From positions 1 to 64,000 of the forward strand of contig NZ_FODT01000012.1 of the NCBI RefSeq assembly GCF_900110435.1: a stretch of DNA of 64,000 nucleotides, written 5' to 3'. This DNA is from Rhodopseudomonas pseudopalustris (GTDB lineage Bacteria > Pseudomonadota > Alphaproteobacteria > Rhizobiales > Xanthobacteraceae). Both the position numbers and the translations under genes were made by a program. Shown here piece after piece: positions 26,965-36,508 of this stretch (within the stretch, counting starts at the first letter, position 1; every line of letters starts with the position of its first letter). The notes under the pieces are model-generated. The model searched no databases. It worked only from the letters and a program-made list of their open reading frames with translations, and was not told where the DNA came from.

Positions 26965-27618
26965 GTGTCTGAATTATTTAATGAAGTCGATGAAGAAGTT
27001 CGTCGCGAGCAGCTCAAGCGGCTGTGGGAGAAGTATTCGATCTTCATCGTCGCCGGCGCGATTCTGATCATCGCGGGGGTCGGCGCCTGGCGCGGTTATG
27101 AGTACTACGAGGCCAAGAAGGCGGCCGAAGCCGGCGCGGCATTCACAGCCGCCGCCGATCTGGCCGAGCAGAACAAACATGCCGAGGCCGAAGCCGCGTT
27201 CAACAAGATCGCTGCGACGACATCGACCGGCTATCGCACGCTGGCGCGGCTCCGCGCCGCGGCGGAGGTCGCGCAGCGCGATCCAAAGGAAGCGGTCAAG
27301 CTCTACGACGCGATTGCCGCTGATCGCAGCGTTCCGGCCCAGGACCGCGATCTTGCGACCATCCGCGCCGCGCAGTTGCTGATGGACAGCGCCGGCTACA
27401 CTGATCTTCAGCAGCGGCTCGAACCTATTTCCGGTGCGAATGGCGCCTATCGCCACACCGCGCGCGAGATGTTGGCGCTGTCGGCCTGGCGCGCCAACAA
27501 TGTCGCGGCCACGCGGCAGTGGATCGAAATGATCAATACCGACGCCGAGACGCCGGCGAGCCTGCGCAATCGTGCCGAGGTCTTGCAGGCGCTGCTGCCG
27601 CCGGCTGCCAAAAGCTGA
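26965..27618 (+). CDS. YfgM-like TPR membrane protein
   Basis: A 217-residue protein with one N-terminal membrane anchor (IFIVAGAILIIAGVGAW, residues ~26-43) after a charged segment (EEVRREQLKRLWEKYS), then helical TPR-like repeats to the end. This is the layout of YfgM (TPR_21), an ancillary subunit at the SecYEG translocon. The start is GTG at 26965; the coding frame ends at an Ala-rich tail. In E. coli the order is yfgM-bamB-der; here a short lipoprotein gene and der follow on the same strand, which supports the assignment. Confidence 0.85.
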   Translation: MSELFNEVDEEVRREQLKRLWEKYSIFIVAGAILIIAGVGAWRGYEYYEAKKAAEAGAAFTAAADLAEQNKHAEAEAAFNKIAATTSTGYRTLARLRAAAEVAQRDPKEAVKLYDAIAADRSVPAQDRDLATIRAAQLLMDSAGYTDLQQRLEPISGANGAYRHTAREMLALSAWRANNVAATRQWIEMINTDAETPASLRNRAEVLQALLPPAAKS

Positions 27619-27672
27619 GTTCGACGTCGACCGGCACCAACGCCCGCTTAGAGTCCATGTGAGATATCGTCC

Positions 27673-28212
27673 ATGCGCCGTTCGCAACGCCTGATTTCCC
27701 TCGCCGTATTGGTCGTCTTGTCGGGTGGACTGACCGGCTGCGGCAGCATGGGCGGCTTCGACCCAACCGATATGTTCGACTTCCTCGACAACAAGAAGAA
27801 GCTGCCGGGAGAACGCAAGCCGGTGTTCCCGGAAGGCGTGCCTGGCCTCGAGCAGGGCGTGCCAAAGAGCCTCTACCGGGGATCGGTCGAAGAGCAGCAA
27901 CGCCAGCAGGCCGTCGCCGTCGAGCCGCCGCCCGCCGAAGCGACGCCGAAGCGATCGAGGTCCCGGAACAACGCGGCCGCGGTTCGTTCGGCGCCTGCGC
28001 CGGCGTCCAATCCCAATCCAGACGCAGAGCCTGCGCCGGAAGAGGAGGGCAGCACCGCCGCTGCGCCGCCGGCGCCAAAGCCGGCGAAGCAATCCCGCCG
28101 CCGCGTGACCACCCCGCCGGCCGATCAGCCGGCGCAATCGGCCCAGCCCGAGCAGTCCGCAGCGCCATCGGCGTTCCCGGCGCCGATGCCGAGCGGCACT
28201 TTCCAGCGCTGA
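27673..28212 (+). CDS. short Pro/Ala-rich lipoprotein in the bamB position
   Basis: A 179-residue lipoprotein: signal segment [20 protein letters not shown] and a lipobox L-T-G-C with the Cys near residue 23. The next ~70 residues ([36 protein letters not shown]) are conserved-looking, and the C-terminal half is a disordered Pro/Ala/Gln/Arg tail. No PQQ/WD-like blades are present, so it is not a BamB beta-propeller. It nevertheless lies between yfgM-like and der, the place where bamB is found in many proteobacteria. It could be a remnant or a functional substitute; I cannot tell which. Confidence 0.82.
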   Translation: MRRSQRLISLAVLVVLSGGLTGCGSMGGFDPTDMFDFLDNKKKLPGERKPVFPEGVPGLEQGVPKSLYRGSVEEQQRQQAVAVEPPPAEATPKRSRSRNNAAAVRSAPAPASNPNPDAEPAPEEEGSTAAAPPAPKPAKQSRRRVTTPPADQPAQSAQPEQSAAPSAFPAPMPSGTFQR

Positions 28213-28285
28213 TACGGGCGGCCGGAGGCGCCTCCGGCATCCCGCGACATTGACAGGCCACCGCTTCTCGGCGCACGGATCACCA

Positions 28286-29668
28286 ATGTCGTTCACATTC
28301 GCTATTATCGGTCGGCCCAATGTCGGCAAATCGACGCTGTTCAATCGCCTGGTCGGGCAAAAGCTCGCGCTGGTCGATGACACGCCTGGCGTCACCCGCG
28401 ATCGCCGCGAAGGCGAGGGGCGCCTCGGCGATCTGGAATTCACCATCATCGATACTGCGGGGCTCGACGAGGGCGCCAAGGGCTCGTTGACGGCGCGGAT
28501 GCAGCAGCAGACCGAAACCGCGATCGAACTCGCGGACGCGCTGATGTTCGTCTTCGACGCCCGCGCCGGGCTGACCCCGAACGATCGCGCCTTCGCCGAT
28601 TTCGCCCGCCGCGCCAATAAGCCGGTCGTCCTTGTGGCCAACAAAAGCGAGGGCAAAGCCGGCGAGATCGGCGCGATGGAATCCTATGCGCTCGGCCTTG
28701 GCGATCCGGTGCAGATTTCCGCCGAACATGGCGAGGGACTGAGCGAACTGTACGATGCGCTGCGCGCGTTGATGCCGGAACCGGACGTCGAACTCGAGGA
28801 TGACGAGGAGATCGACGGCCTCACCGAGGAGGATTTCTCCAAGCGTCCGATCCGCGTCGCGATCGTCGGCCGGCCGAATGCCGGCAAGTCGACCTTCATC
28901 AATCGCCTGCTCGGTGAGGATCGGCTGCTGACCAGCCCCGAGGCCGGCACCACGCGCGACTCGATTGCCGTCGAGGTGAATTGGAAGGGCCGCGACTTCC
29001 GGATTTTCGATACCGCGGGGCTGCGGCGTCGGTCGCGGATCGAGGAGAAGCTCGAGAAGCTGTCGGTCGCCGACGCGTTGCGCGCGGTGCGCTTCGCCGA
29101 AGTGGTCGTGCTGATGATGGATTCGCAGAACCGCTTCGAGGAGCAGGATCTGCGCATCGCCGATCTGATCGAGCGCGAAGGGCGGGCGCTGGTGATCGCG
29201 GTCAACAAATGGGATCTCGTCGAGCGGCAGGGTGGGCAGATCGCCCAGCTTCGCACCGACGCCGATCACTGGCTGCCGCAGATCAAGGGCGTTCCGATCG
29301 TCGCGACCTCCGGCATGCTCGGCGAGGGCGTCGACCGGATGATGGAGGCGATCCAGGACGCCTATGCGGTGTGGAATACGCGCGTGCCGACCGCCGCGCT
29401 CAACCGCTGGTTCGAGCAGGCGGTTGCGCAGAACCCGCCGCCGGCGGTCGCCGGCCGCCGGTTGAAGCTGAACTACGTGACCCAGACCAAGGCGAGGCCG
29501 CCCAGCTTCGTGGTGTTCTGCTCGCGGGCTGACGCCGTGCCGCAGTCGTATCTGCGCTATCTGGTCAACAGCCTGCGTGGCGTGTTCGAGTTGCCGGGCA
29601 CCCCGGTCCGGATCATGTTGCGCGAAAAGGCCAATCCCTTCGCACACAAGCGCAAGAGAAAGTCATGA
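28286..29668 (+). CDS. der: ribosome biogenesis GTPase Der (EngA)
   Basis: Der (460 aa) has two tandem GTPase domains and a KH-like C-terminal domain; it is needed for 50S ribosome assembly. The first P-loop is GRPNVGKST (near residue 8) and the second GRPNAGKST (near residue 194). The switch and G3 motifs (DTAG) and the NK/NKWD specificity motifs are intact in both domains. The C-terminal end, with [13 protein letters not shown], is typical. I use the ATG at 28286 rather than the upstream 28250. The MFS gene overlaps its stop by 4 nt (ATGA), implying translational coupling. Confidence 0.96.
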   Translation: MSFTFAIIGRPNVGKSTLFNRLVGQKLALVDDTPGVTRDRREGEGRLGDLEFTIIDTAGLDEGAKGSLTARMQQQTETAIELADALMFVFDARAGLTPNDRAFADFARRANKPVVLVANKSEGKAGEIGAMESYALGLGDPVQISAEHGEGLSELYDALRALMPEPDVELEDDEEIDGLTEEDFSKRPIRVAIVGRPNAGKSTFINRLLGEDRLLTSPEAGTTRDSIAVEVNWKGRDFRIFDTAGLRRRSRIEEKLEKLSVADALRAVRFAEVVVLMMDSQNRFEEQDLRIADLIEREGRALVIAVNKWDLVERQGGQIAQLRTDADHWLPQIKGVPIVATSGMLGEGVDRMMEAIQDAYAVWNTRVPTAALNRWFEQAVAQNPPPAVAGRRLKLNYVTQTKARPPSFVVFCSRADAVPQSYLRYLVNSLRGVFELPGTPVRIMLREKANPFAHKRKRKS

Positions 29669-30930
29669 CCGACGAGGAGCAACCTCCCGGGACGATCGCG
29701 CCGCTCCCGGGCGCGCGCCCCGCCGCGGTCGGCTTCATCTTCGTCACCATCCTGCTCGATATGCTGAGCGTCGGCATGATCCTGCCGATCCTGCCGAAGC
29801 TGATCGAGAGCTTCTCCGACAACAACACCGCGGACGCGGCGCGAATCTACGGCGTGTTCGGCACGGCGTGGGCGCTGATGCAGTTCGTCGCGTCGCCGGT
29901 GCTGGGCGGGCTGTCCGATCGTTTCGGCCGCCGCCCGGTGATCCTGCTGTCCAATCTCGGTCTCGGTCTCGACTACATCCTGATGGCGCTGGCGCCGACG
30001 CTGAGCTGGCTGTTCATCGGCCGGGTGATCTCCGGCATCACGTCGGCGAGTATTTCGACCTCGTTCGCCTATATCGCCGACGTCACGCCGGCGGAGAAGC
30101 GCGCGGCCGTGTTCGGCAAGGTCGGCGCCGCGTTCGGTCTCGGCTTCATCTTCGGCCCGGCGATCGGCGGTTTGCTCGGTGGTATCGATCCGCGACTGCC
30201 GTTCTGGGTGGCGGCTGGGCTCAGCCTGTGCAACGCGCTGTACGGTCTGTTCGTGCTGCCGGAATCGCTGCCGCCGGAGCGGCGGTCGCCGTTTCGCTGG
30301 AAGTCCGCCAATCCGGTCGGCGCCGTGCGGCTGCTGGGCTCGAATGCCCGGCTGGCGGCGATGGCTCTGGTCGAGTTCTGCGCCGAGGTGGCGCATGTCG
30401 CACTGCCGGCGATCTTCGTGTTGTACAGCACCTACCGTTACGGCTGGGACCAGACCACGGTCGGGCTCGCGCTCGCTTTCGTCGGGGTCTGCACCGCGAT
30501 CGTGCAGGGCGGCTTGGTGGGGCCTGCCGTGAAGCGACTCGGCGAACGAAGGGCCCAGATCATCGGCTATGGCGGCGGCGCGCTAGGCTTTCTGATCTAC
30601 GCGCTGGCGCCGACCGGAGCGCTGTTCTGGATCGGCATCCCGGTGATGACGCTGTGGGGCATCGCAGGGCCGGCGACCTCCGGCATGATGACGCGGCTGG
30701 TGTCGCCGGACCAGCAGGGCCAGTTGCAGGGCGCCATCACCAGCCTCAAGAGCATCGCCGAACTGATCGGGCCGTTCCTGTTCACGCTGATCTTCGCGTA
30801 TTTCATCGGAGGCAACGCGCCGCTGGCTCTTCCCGGGGCGCCGTTCCTGCTCGCAGGCCTGCTGCTGATGGTCTCGGCGCTGATCGCTGCGTCCACCAAT
30901 GAAGCGACCAAACAGGCCAGCACCGGCTAG
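29665..30930 (+). CDS. MFS transporter, TetA-like drug/metabolite efflux
   Basis: A 421-residue, 12-segment major facilitator protein. The loop between helices 2 and 3 reads [14 protein letters not shown], the A-motif GxLaDrxGrkxxl, and TM5 has [10 protein letters not shown] like the antiporter C-motif. It most resembles TetA-type proton antiporters that expel drugs, but the substrate cannot be set from sequence. It overlaps the der stop codon by 4 nt, so it is probably the last gene of the yfgM-like/lipoprotein/der unit. The autotransporter gene converges on it after 40 nt. Confidence 0.9.
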   Translation: MTDEEQPPGTIAPLPGARPAAVGFIFVTILLDMLSVGMILPILPKLIESFSDNNTADAARIYGVFGTAWALMQFVASPVLGGLSDRFGRRPVILLSNLGLGLDYILMALAPTLSWLFIGRVISGITSASISTSFAYIADVTPAEKRAAVFGKVGAAFGLGFIFGPAIGGLLGGIDPRLPFWVAAGLSLCNALYGLFVLPESLPPERRSPFRWKSANPVGAVRLLGSNARLAAMALVEFCAEVAHVALPAIFVLYSTYRYGWDQTTVGLALAFVGVCTAIVQGGLVGPAVKRLGERRAQIIGYGGGALGFLIYALAPTGALFWIGIPVMTLWGIAGPATSGMMTRLVSPDQQGQLQGAITSLKSIAELIGPFLFTLIFAYFIGGNAPLALPGAPFLLAGLLLMVSALIAASTNEATKQASTG

Positions 30931-30970
30931 CTTGTTCGCGGTCGATCCGAGCCTGCGCTGAAAGCTCGCT

Positions 30971-33900
30971 TTAGAATGGCACCGACGCCCGGCCGCGGAG
31001 CGTCCAGATCTGCACTGTGCCGCCCAGCCCGCCGAGTTCTCCACCGACTGCGACTGCCGCGCCATTGCCGAACCGCGCTGCGATGCCCCCGGTCACCCGG
31101 GCGGACCAGCCGTCCATCAGCGGCACCGACGCCAGCGGCGTCCCGCCAGCGAGCGTGATCGTCTCCGCGTTGTCGCCGAGGAAGTAGTAGTCGGTAAAGA
31201 CGCCGGTGTAGGGCGCGAGGGTCAGCGTCGCGCTGTAGAGCCAAGGATAGCTTGCCTTGAGCCCGGCCGAGGCCCGGCCAGTGAAGAATTCGCGCTGCGC
31301 CTGCGCTGTGCCAAGGGAGTCGACATAGGCATTCTGGCTCTCCCATAGCGCGTACACCTTGGCGGAAGGCTCGATCGCGAAACCGAACGCCTCGGTGGAG
31401 CCAGTGACGCCGCCGGACACCAGCCAGCGCCGTCCATCGAAGCTGCCGAAAGCGGTGCCGGCCGAGCCGTCGTAACCGATCCCCGAATAGGCGCCAGCGA
31501 TATCGAAGCGTAGTCCGGCGGCGGATCGCCAGGCCGCGTAGGAGCCGATCGTCCAGCCGTCGCCCTTGAGCCGGCCGTTGAGCGTGCCCGACTTGTAATC
31601 GAACGTCTCATAACCGCCGATAACACCGATCAGCAGGTCCGGGGACGGCCTTCGCGTCAGTCCGATCAACGCATTCACCTGATTGCCTGACAGCACCGAT
31701 GCCGTACTGGTTGAATTCCATTGGCCGATGCTGGCTCCCTTGACCTCGGCCCACATCAGCCAGTCCTTCCGCTCGGCCGGCGCCTTTGCCGGCGCTTTGG
31801 CGATGTCGGGCTTGCGGTCGATCGCCGCGAACGTGTCGTCGAAGCGGGCCTGAGCGCGCCCGGACGATCGCGGGTCGCCAATGCCGAACCCGGTTGCCTG
31901 ATGGCCCGGCCCGCCGCTGCCGTGCGAGGCGAAAGCCGGCCAGCGGCTTTCGACCGTGCTGTCCGGATTGCCGGCTCTGCTTTGGGAGAGATCGTCGGTG
32001 AAGTTGAAGCGCAGGCCTGAGCCTGATGGCGTGATCAGCTCGCCGCCGTCGTTGAAGCCCTCGGAAATCGCCGTATCGATCGCGCCCGAAATCGCTGCGC
32101 CGGAGGTCTGGGCGATGGTCTTGCTGGCCATGATCTGCATGGCGCGCAGCTTCAGGCTGTCCTGCGGCGTGTTGACCGCCTGCAGCAGCGGCGACGAGGT
32201 GCTGGCGGCGAAGCTGGTGTTGGCGGCGAATGCCGCGACGATGGTGTGGGATCCAATCGTCAGGCTGCTCGTGGTGAGCGTCGCGGCGCCGCTGGACAGC
32301 CCAACCGAACCGATCGCGACGCCGCCATCGGTGAAGGTGACCGTTCCGGTTGGAATTGAGCCGTTCGCCGTCACCGTCGCGGTGAAGCTCACCGGCTGAC
32401 CAGCTTCGCTGGGATTGCGCGACGAGGTGAGGGTGGTGGTGGTCGCCGCGACGATGTAGCTGAAAAGGCCGGCGCCGGTGCTGCTGCCGCCGGGCGTCGT
32501 GACGGTGACGTCGACCGCACCCGCCGCATGTGCCGGCGTCGTTGCGGTGATGGTGGTGGCGCTCGTCACGCTCACCGCGGTGGCCGCGGCGCCGCCGAAG
32601 CTCACCGCGGTCGCCCCGGCCAGGTTGCTTCCGGTGATCGTCACCGATGTTCCGCCGGCGCTCGGACCGCTCGCCGGACTAATCGAGGTGACGACCGGGC
32701 CGGAGACGTAGCTGTAAAGGCCGGATCCCGTCGCAGTGCCACCGGGGGTCGTCACCACGACGTCGACGTTGCCAGCGGCGTGAGCCGACGTGGTCGCGGT
32801 GATCGTGGTGGCGTTCACGATGCTGACGCCGGTGGCCGCGGCGCCACCGATGGTCACGGCCGTTGCGCCTGTGAAGTTTGTGCCGGTGATGGTGACCGAT
32901 GTGCCGCCGCTGATCGGGCCGACTGCAGGTGAAATCGCCGTCACCGTTGCGGCCGAGATGTAAGTGAAGCCGGCGGTCGATGTGACGGGGCCGCCCGCGG
33001 TCGTGACCACGACGTCGCGTGCACCGGCGGTGCCGGCCGGAGTCGCGATGACGATCGATGTCGCGGTGTTGATGCCGAGCGTTGCCGCCGCACCGCCGAC
33101 GGTCACCGAGGTGACGCCGGACAGATTGGTGCCGGTGATGGTCACCGAGGTGCCGCCGGCGGCCAGGCCGGAGCTTGGTGAGATGGAACTGATGGTCGGG
33201 GCTGCCACATAGGTGAAGCCGCCAGTCGAGGTGACGGATCCTCCCGCGGTCGACACGACGACGTCCCGCGCGCCGACGGCGCCGCTGGGCGTGGTGACCA
33301 CGATCGATGTGGACGTATTCGCGCCGAGCGTTGCGGCCGCCCCGCCGATGGTGACGTTGGTGATGTTGGCAAGATTGCTGCCCGTGATGGTCACCGAGGT
33401 GCCGCCGCCGGTTGGTCCGGAACTCGGCGATATCGTGCCGATCGTCGGCGGTCCCGCATAGGTGAAGCCGCCGACCGCCGTAACCGAGCCACCGCTGGTC
33501 GTCACCACGACGTCGCGGGCCCCAGCTGTGCCGGCCGGAGTCGTCACGACGATCGAGGTCGATGTGTTGGTGCCCAGCGTGGCGGCCGCGCCGCCGATGG
33601 TGACCGAGGTGACGCCCGACAGATTGGTGCCGCTGATCGTCACCGATGTGCCGCCCGCGCTCGGGCCGGCATTCGGCGAGATCGTACTGATCGACGGCGA
33701 CAGGATATAGGTGAAGCCGCCGGTCGAAGTGACCGAGCCGCCGGCCGTGGTCAGCACGACATCGCGCGCCCCGGCCGTGCCGGTCGGCGTTGTGATCACG
33801 ATCGATGTCGACGTATTGGTCCCGAGCGTCGCGGCCGCGCCGCCGACGGTGACCGAGGTGACGCCGGACAGATTGGTGCCTGTGATCGTCACCGATGTAC

Positions 33901-36049
33901 CGCCGCCGGTCGAACCGGAGCTTGGCGAAACGGTGCTGATCGTCGGCGCGCCCGCATAGGTGAATCCGCCGGTCGAGGTGACCGAGCCGCCGCCCGTGGT
34001 CAGCACGACATCGCGCGCCCCGGCCGTGCCGGTCGGCGTTGTGATCACGATCGATGTCGACGTGTTGCTCCCGAGCGTCGCGGCCGCGCCGCCGATGGTG
34101 ACCGAGGTGACACCCGACAGATTGGTGCCGGTGATGGTGACGCTGGTCCCGCCTGCGGTCGGTCCCGAATTCGGCGAGATCGTGCCGATGGTAGGTCCTG
34201 CGATGTAGGTGAAGCCGCCGGTCGAGGTGGCCGACCCGCCGGCAGTGGTCACGATCACGTCGCGCGCCCCGGCCGTCCCGGACGGCGTGGTAATCACGAT
34301 CGAGGTCGACGTATTGGTTCCGAGCGTTGCCGATGCCCCGCCGACCGTCACACCGGTGACGCCGGACAGGTTGGTACCCGTGATGGTGACGCTGGTGCCA
34401 CCGCCGGTCGGGCCTGAGCTCGGCGAGATCGTACCGATTGTCGGCGCGGCGATATACGTAAACCCGCCGGTCGACGTCGCCGAGCCACCCGCGGTTGTCA
34501 CCACGACATCGCGCGCCCCGGCCGTCCCGGACGGCGTGGTGATCACGATCGAGGTCGACGTATTGGTTCCGAGCGTTGCCGATGCCCCGCCGACCGTCAC
34601 ACCGGTGACGCCGGACAGATTGGTGCCCGTGATAGTGACGCTGGTGCCGCCGCCGGTCGGGCCTGAGCTCGGCGAGATCGTACCGATCGTCGGCGCGGCG
34701 ATATACGTAAACCCGCCGGTCGAGGTGACCGAACCGCCCGCGGTTGTCACCACGACATCGCGTGCGCCTGCCGTTCCGGACGGCGTGGTAATCACGATCG
34801 AGGTCGATGTATTGGTCCCGAGCGTCGCCGATGCGCCGCCGACGGTGACACCGGTGACCCCGGACAGGTTGGTGCCCGTGATGGTGACGCTGGTGCCGCC
34901 GCCGGTCGGGCCCGAGCTCGGCGAGATCGTACCGATCGTCGGCGCGGCGATATATGTAAACCCGCCGGTCGAGGTGACCGAACCGCCCGCGGTTGTCACC
35001 ACGACATCGCGTGCGCCTGCCGTTCCGGACGGCGTGGTGATCGCAATCGACGTCGACGTATTGGCGCCGAGCGTCGCCGATGCGCCGCCGACGGTGACGC
35101 CGGTGACCCCGGACAGGTTGGTGCCGGTGATGGTGACGCTGGTGCCTCCGCCCGTCGGGCCTGAGCTCGGCAAGATCGAGCCGATCGTCGGAGCCGCCAC
35201 ATAGGTAAATTGATCGCTGGAGCTCGTCGGCGACGTGCCGATGGCGTTGGTCACGGTGACGTGCACGGTGCCGGCACTGCCGGCCGGCGACGGCACGACG
35301 ATTTGGGTTGCAGAGCTGCTTGTGAAGCTGCCGCTCGGCACGGATGTTCCGCCGAAGCTGACCGACGTGGCGCCGGCGAAATTCGTGCCGGTGATCGTCA
35401 CCGACGTGCTGCCTCCAGTCGGCCCCGCGGTGGGCGACACCGACGTCACGATGGGGGTGCCCGCCGCCGTGCAGGTGGCAGAGAAAGCGACGCTGCCGGT
35501 GAATGCAGTGAAGATGCGTTGATAGTTAGCCTCGGAATAGAGCCCCGGCGTGCCATTGATATTGCTGACGTCGGTTGAGGTCAGTTGGTAACTACCCGAG
35601 GCGCTGGTGTGGAATCCCTCCGTAGCGGGAGAATTGCTGAAGCCGCTCGGAATACCGAAGGTGTAGTCGGCCAGAAAACCAGCGTCGACCTGTCCTGAAT
35701 TTGTGACGATGGAAATCGAATAATTGATGATGTCGCCCGGCGCGAACGAGTTCTGAAGATTTGTGCTGTATCCCTGTCCGTCATCGGGGGTGTCTGGTGC
35801 TGTGAATGTCACGGAATAGTTCAAGGCGCCGCCGTTGACGGCCGTGCAGCTTGCAGACGCGGCCCACCCCAAGGTCGGAGCCAGCGTCGCCACAATGCAG
35901 GCGGACGTTGCCAATGCGAGGGTGCGGGCTCTGCGCGCGAATGGACAGATCAGCGCGGCGACGGCTGCGGAGAAGCGCGCGGCAGGCGATCTACACTGGT
36001 CCAGGCAAGGATCGCCACGCTGTACGCTTTCCATGAGGGCCTTCATCAA
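30971..36049 (-). CDS. giant TIG/IPT-repeat autotransporter adhesin
   Basis: The 1,692-residue protein begins with a long basic leader and a hydrophobic signal core with cleavage expected near residue 66 (GWAASA-SC). An N-terminal domain (~67-195) is followed by twelve IPT/TIG immunoglobulin-like repeats: one divergent 88-residue copy, nine of 83 residues and two of 84. A separate Ig-like domain (VSFTATVTANGSIPTGTVTF) and a flexible linker lead to a C-terminal ~265-residue autotransporter beta-barrel ending in RASVPF, with the terminal Phe usual for outer-membrane proteins. I infer a surface-exposed adhesin or cell-cell contact protein secreted by the type V route. Methionines at codons 1, 2 and 6 are all possible starts. 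It runs toward the MFS gene and lies beside a tail-collar gene. Confidence 0.88.
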   Translation of the reverse strand: MMKALMESVQRGDPCLDQCRSPAARFSAAVAALICPFARRARTLALATSACIVATLAPTLGWAASASCTAVNGGALNYSVTFTAPDTPDDGQGYSTNLQNSFAPGDIINYSISIVTNSGQVDAGFLADYTFGIPSGFSNSPATEGFHTSASGSYQLTSTDVSNINGTPGLYSEANYQRIFTAFTGSVAFSATCTAAGTPIVTSVSPTAGPTGGSTSVTITGTNFAGATSVSFGGTSVPSGSFTSSSATQIVVPSPAGSAGTVHVTVTNAIGTSPTSSSDQFTYVAAPTIGSILPSSGPTGGGTSVTITGTNLSGVTGVTVGGASATLGANTSTSIAITTPSGTAGARDVVVTTAGGSVTSTGGFTYIAAPTIGTISPSSGPTGGGTSVTITGTNLSGVTGVTVGGASATLGTNTSTSIVITTPSGTAGARDVVVTTAGGSVTSTGGFTYIAAPTIGTISPSSGPTGGGTSVTITGTNLSGVTGVTVGGASATLGTNTSTSIVITTPSGTAGARDVVVTTAGGSATSTGGFTYIAAPTIGTISPSSGPTGGGTSVTITGTNLSGVTGVTVGGASATLGTNTSTSIVITTPSGTAGARDVIVTTAGGSATSTGGFTYIAGPTIGTISPNSGPTAGGTSVTITGTNLSGVTSVTIGGAAATLGSNTSTSIVITTPTGTAGARDVVLTTGGGSVTSTGGFTYAGAPTISTVSPSSGSTGGGTSVTITGTNLSGVTSVTVGGAAATLGTNTSTSIVITTPTGTAGARDVVLTTAGGSVTSTGGFTYILSPSISTISPNAGPSAGGTSVTISGTNLSGVTSVTIGGAAATLGTNTSTSIVVTTPAGTAGARDVVVTTSGGSVTAVGGFTYAGPPTIGTISPSSGPTGGGTSVTITGSNLANITNVTIGGAAATLGANTSTSIVVTTPSGAVGARDVVVSTAGGSVTSTGGFTYVAAPTISSISPSSGLAAGGTSVTITGTNLSGVTSVTVGGAAATLGINTATSIVIATPAGTAGARDVVVTTAGGPVTSTAGFTYISAATVTAISPAVGPISGGTSVTITGTNFTGATAVTIGGAAATGVSIVNATTITATTSAHAAGNVDVVVTTPGGTATGSGLYSYVSGPVVTSISPASGPSAGGTSVTITGSNLAGATAVSFGGAAATAVSVTSATTITATTPAHAAGAVDVTVTTPGGSSTGAGLFSYIVAATTTTLTSSRNPSEAGQPVSFTATVTANGSIPTGTVTFTDGGVAIGSVGLSSGAATLTTSSLTIGSHTIVAAFAANTSFAASTSSPLLQAVNTPQDSLKLRAMQIMASKTIAQTSGAAISGAIDTAISEGFNDGGELITPSGSGLRFNFTDDLSQSRAGNPDSTVESRWPAFASHGSGGPGHQATGFGIGDPRSSGRAQARFDDTFAAIDRKPDIAKAPAKAPAERKDWLMWAEVKGASIGQWNSTSTASVLSGNQVNALIGLTRRPSPDLLIGVIGGYETFDYKSGTLNGRLKGDGWTIGSYAAWRSAAGLRFDIAGAYSGIGYDGSAGTAFGSFDGRRWLVSGGVTGSTEAFGFAIEPSAKVYALWESQNAYVDSLGTAQAQREFFTGRASAGLKASYPWLYSATLTLAPYTGVFTDYYFLGDNAETITLAGGTPLASVPLMDGWSARVTGGIAARFGNGAAVAVGGELGGLGGTVQIWTLRGRASVPF
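32964..35204. repeat. nine tandem 249-bp units encoding TIG domains
   Basis: Units start at 32964, 33213, 33462, 33711, 33960, 34209, 34458, 34707 and 34956, each exactly 249 bp (83 codons) in frame on the minus strand. The units between about 34209 and 35204 are the most alike (near identity), while those toward 32964 are more diverged. Two related 252-bp units (about 32460-32963) and a divergent one (about 35205-35468) flank the array. This is intragenic duplication, prone to unequal crossing over. Confidence 0.9.
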
Positions 36050-36508
36050 TGCCTCGATCCTGAAATAGGCGAACGGGCAGACGATCGGTCATCCAAATAT
36101 ACCGTTCGTCGCTTCTCGGGCGCTCGGCTCAATATCTAAAAAAAACTCGCAGACGCGACACGGACTGAGTGCAATAATCTCGAAACGATTCTAAAAGTTG
36201 CATTTTGGGTGTGGCGGTACAAGCAAAACAAGTAAGTGACGAGATGGAATTACATTGGCAGATGCAAAGATGTGACAGGTCACGTGTACTTGCGTTTGTA
36301 CTCATCGTTTGATGAATATGATACGGCGGTGCCTTGATGCCACTTGGGTTGATTTGCTGAATATGTATCTCAGCGGCGAAGTTCGGCTGATTGGATGGGA
36401 GCGAAGTAGCGGAACATACCATCACGATGGACGCGCGATCGCTTTGGAATTGCGGGATGCGGGTGCCCGTCTTCACACCCGGTCATTGACATATCGAGGA
36501 TGGATCAG
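36050..36508. promoter_or_regulatory. 459-nt AT-richer divergent region (autotransporter / tail-collar gene)
   Basis: No credible gene is present. Base composition is clearly A/T-richer than the rest of the window, with an A-run (TCTAAAAAAAACTC) and many TA steps. Both flanking genes read outward, so their promoters should lie here. The palindrome GTGAC-AG-GTCAC is at 36272-36283. I see no clear -35/-10 pair. Confidence 0.5.
36272..36283. promoter_or_regulatory. candidate operator GTGAC-AG-GTCAC
   Basis: A perfect 5-bp inverted repeat with a 2-nt spacer inside the divergent region between the autotransporter and tail-collar genes, overlapping a CACGTG hexamer. The half-sites recall TGTGA/TCACA of the CRP/FNR family but the spacing is shorter, so the binding protein is unknown. 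Confidence 0.35.

Noticed and set aside
34209-35204. A 331-codon plus-strand open frame and several 82-codon frames opposite the TIG repeats
   Set aside because: They are antisense shadows of the minus-strand repeats: the same 249-bp unit keeps the opposite frame open. No ribosome sites or family motifs are visible.
32964-35204. CRISPR-like array
   Set aside because: The repeat unit is a whole 249-bp coding domain in frame, not a short repeat with unique spacers, and no cas gene is present.
36129-36476. A 115-codon minus-strand frame in the AT-rich gap
   Set aside because: No family match, no ribosome site and a random-looking translation; more likely promoter DNA.
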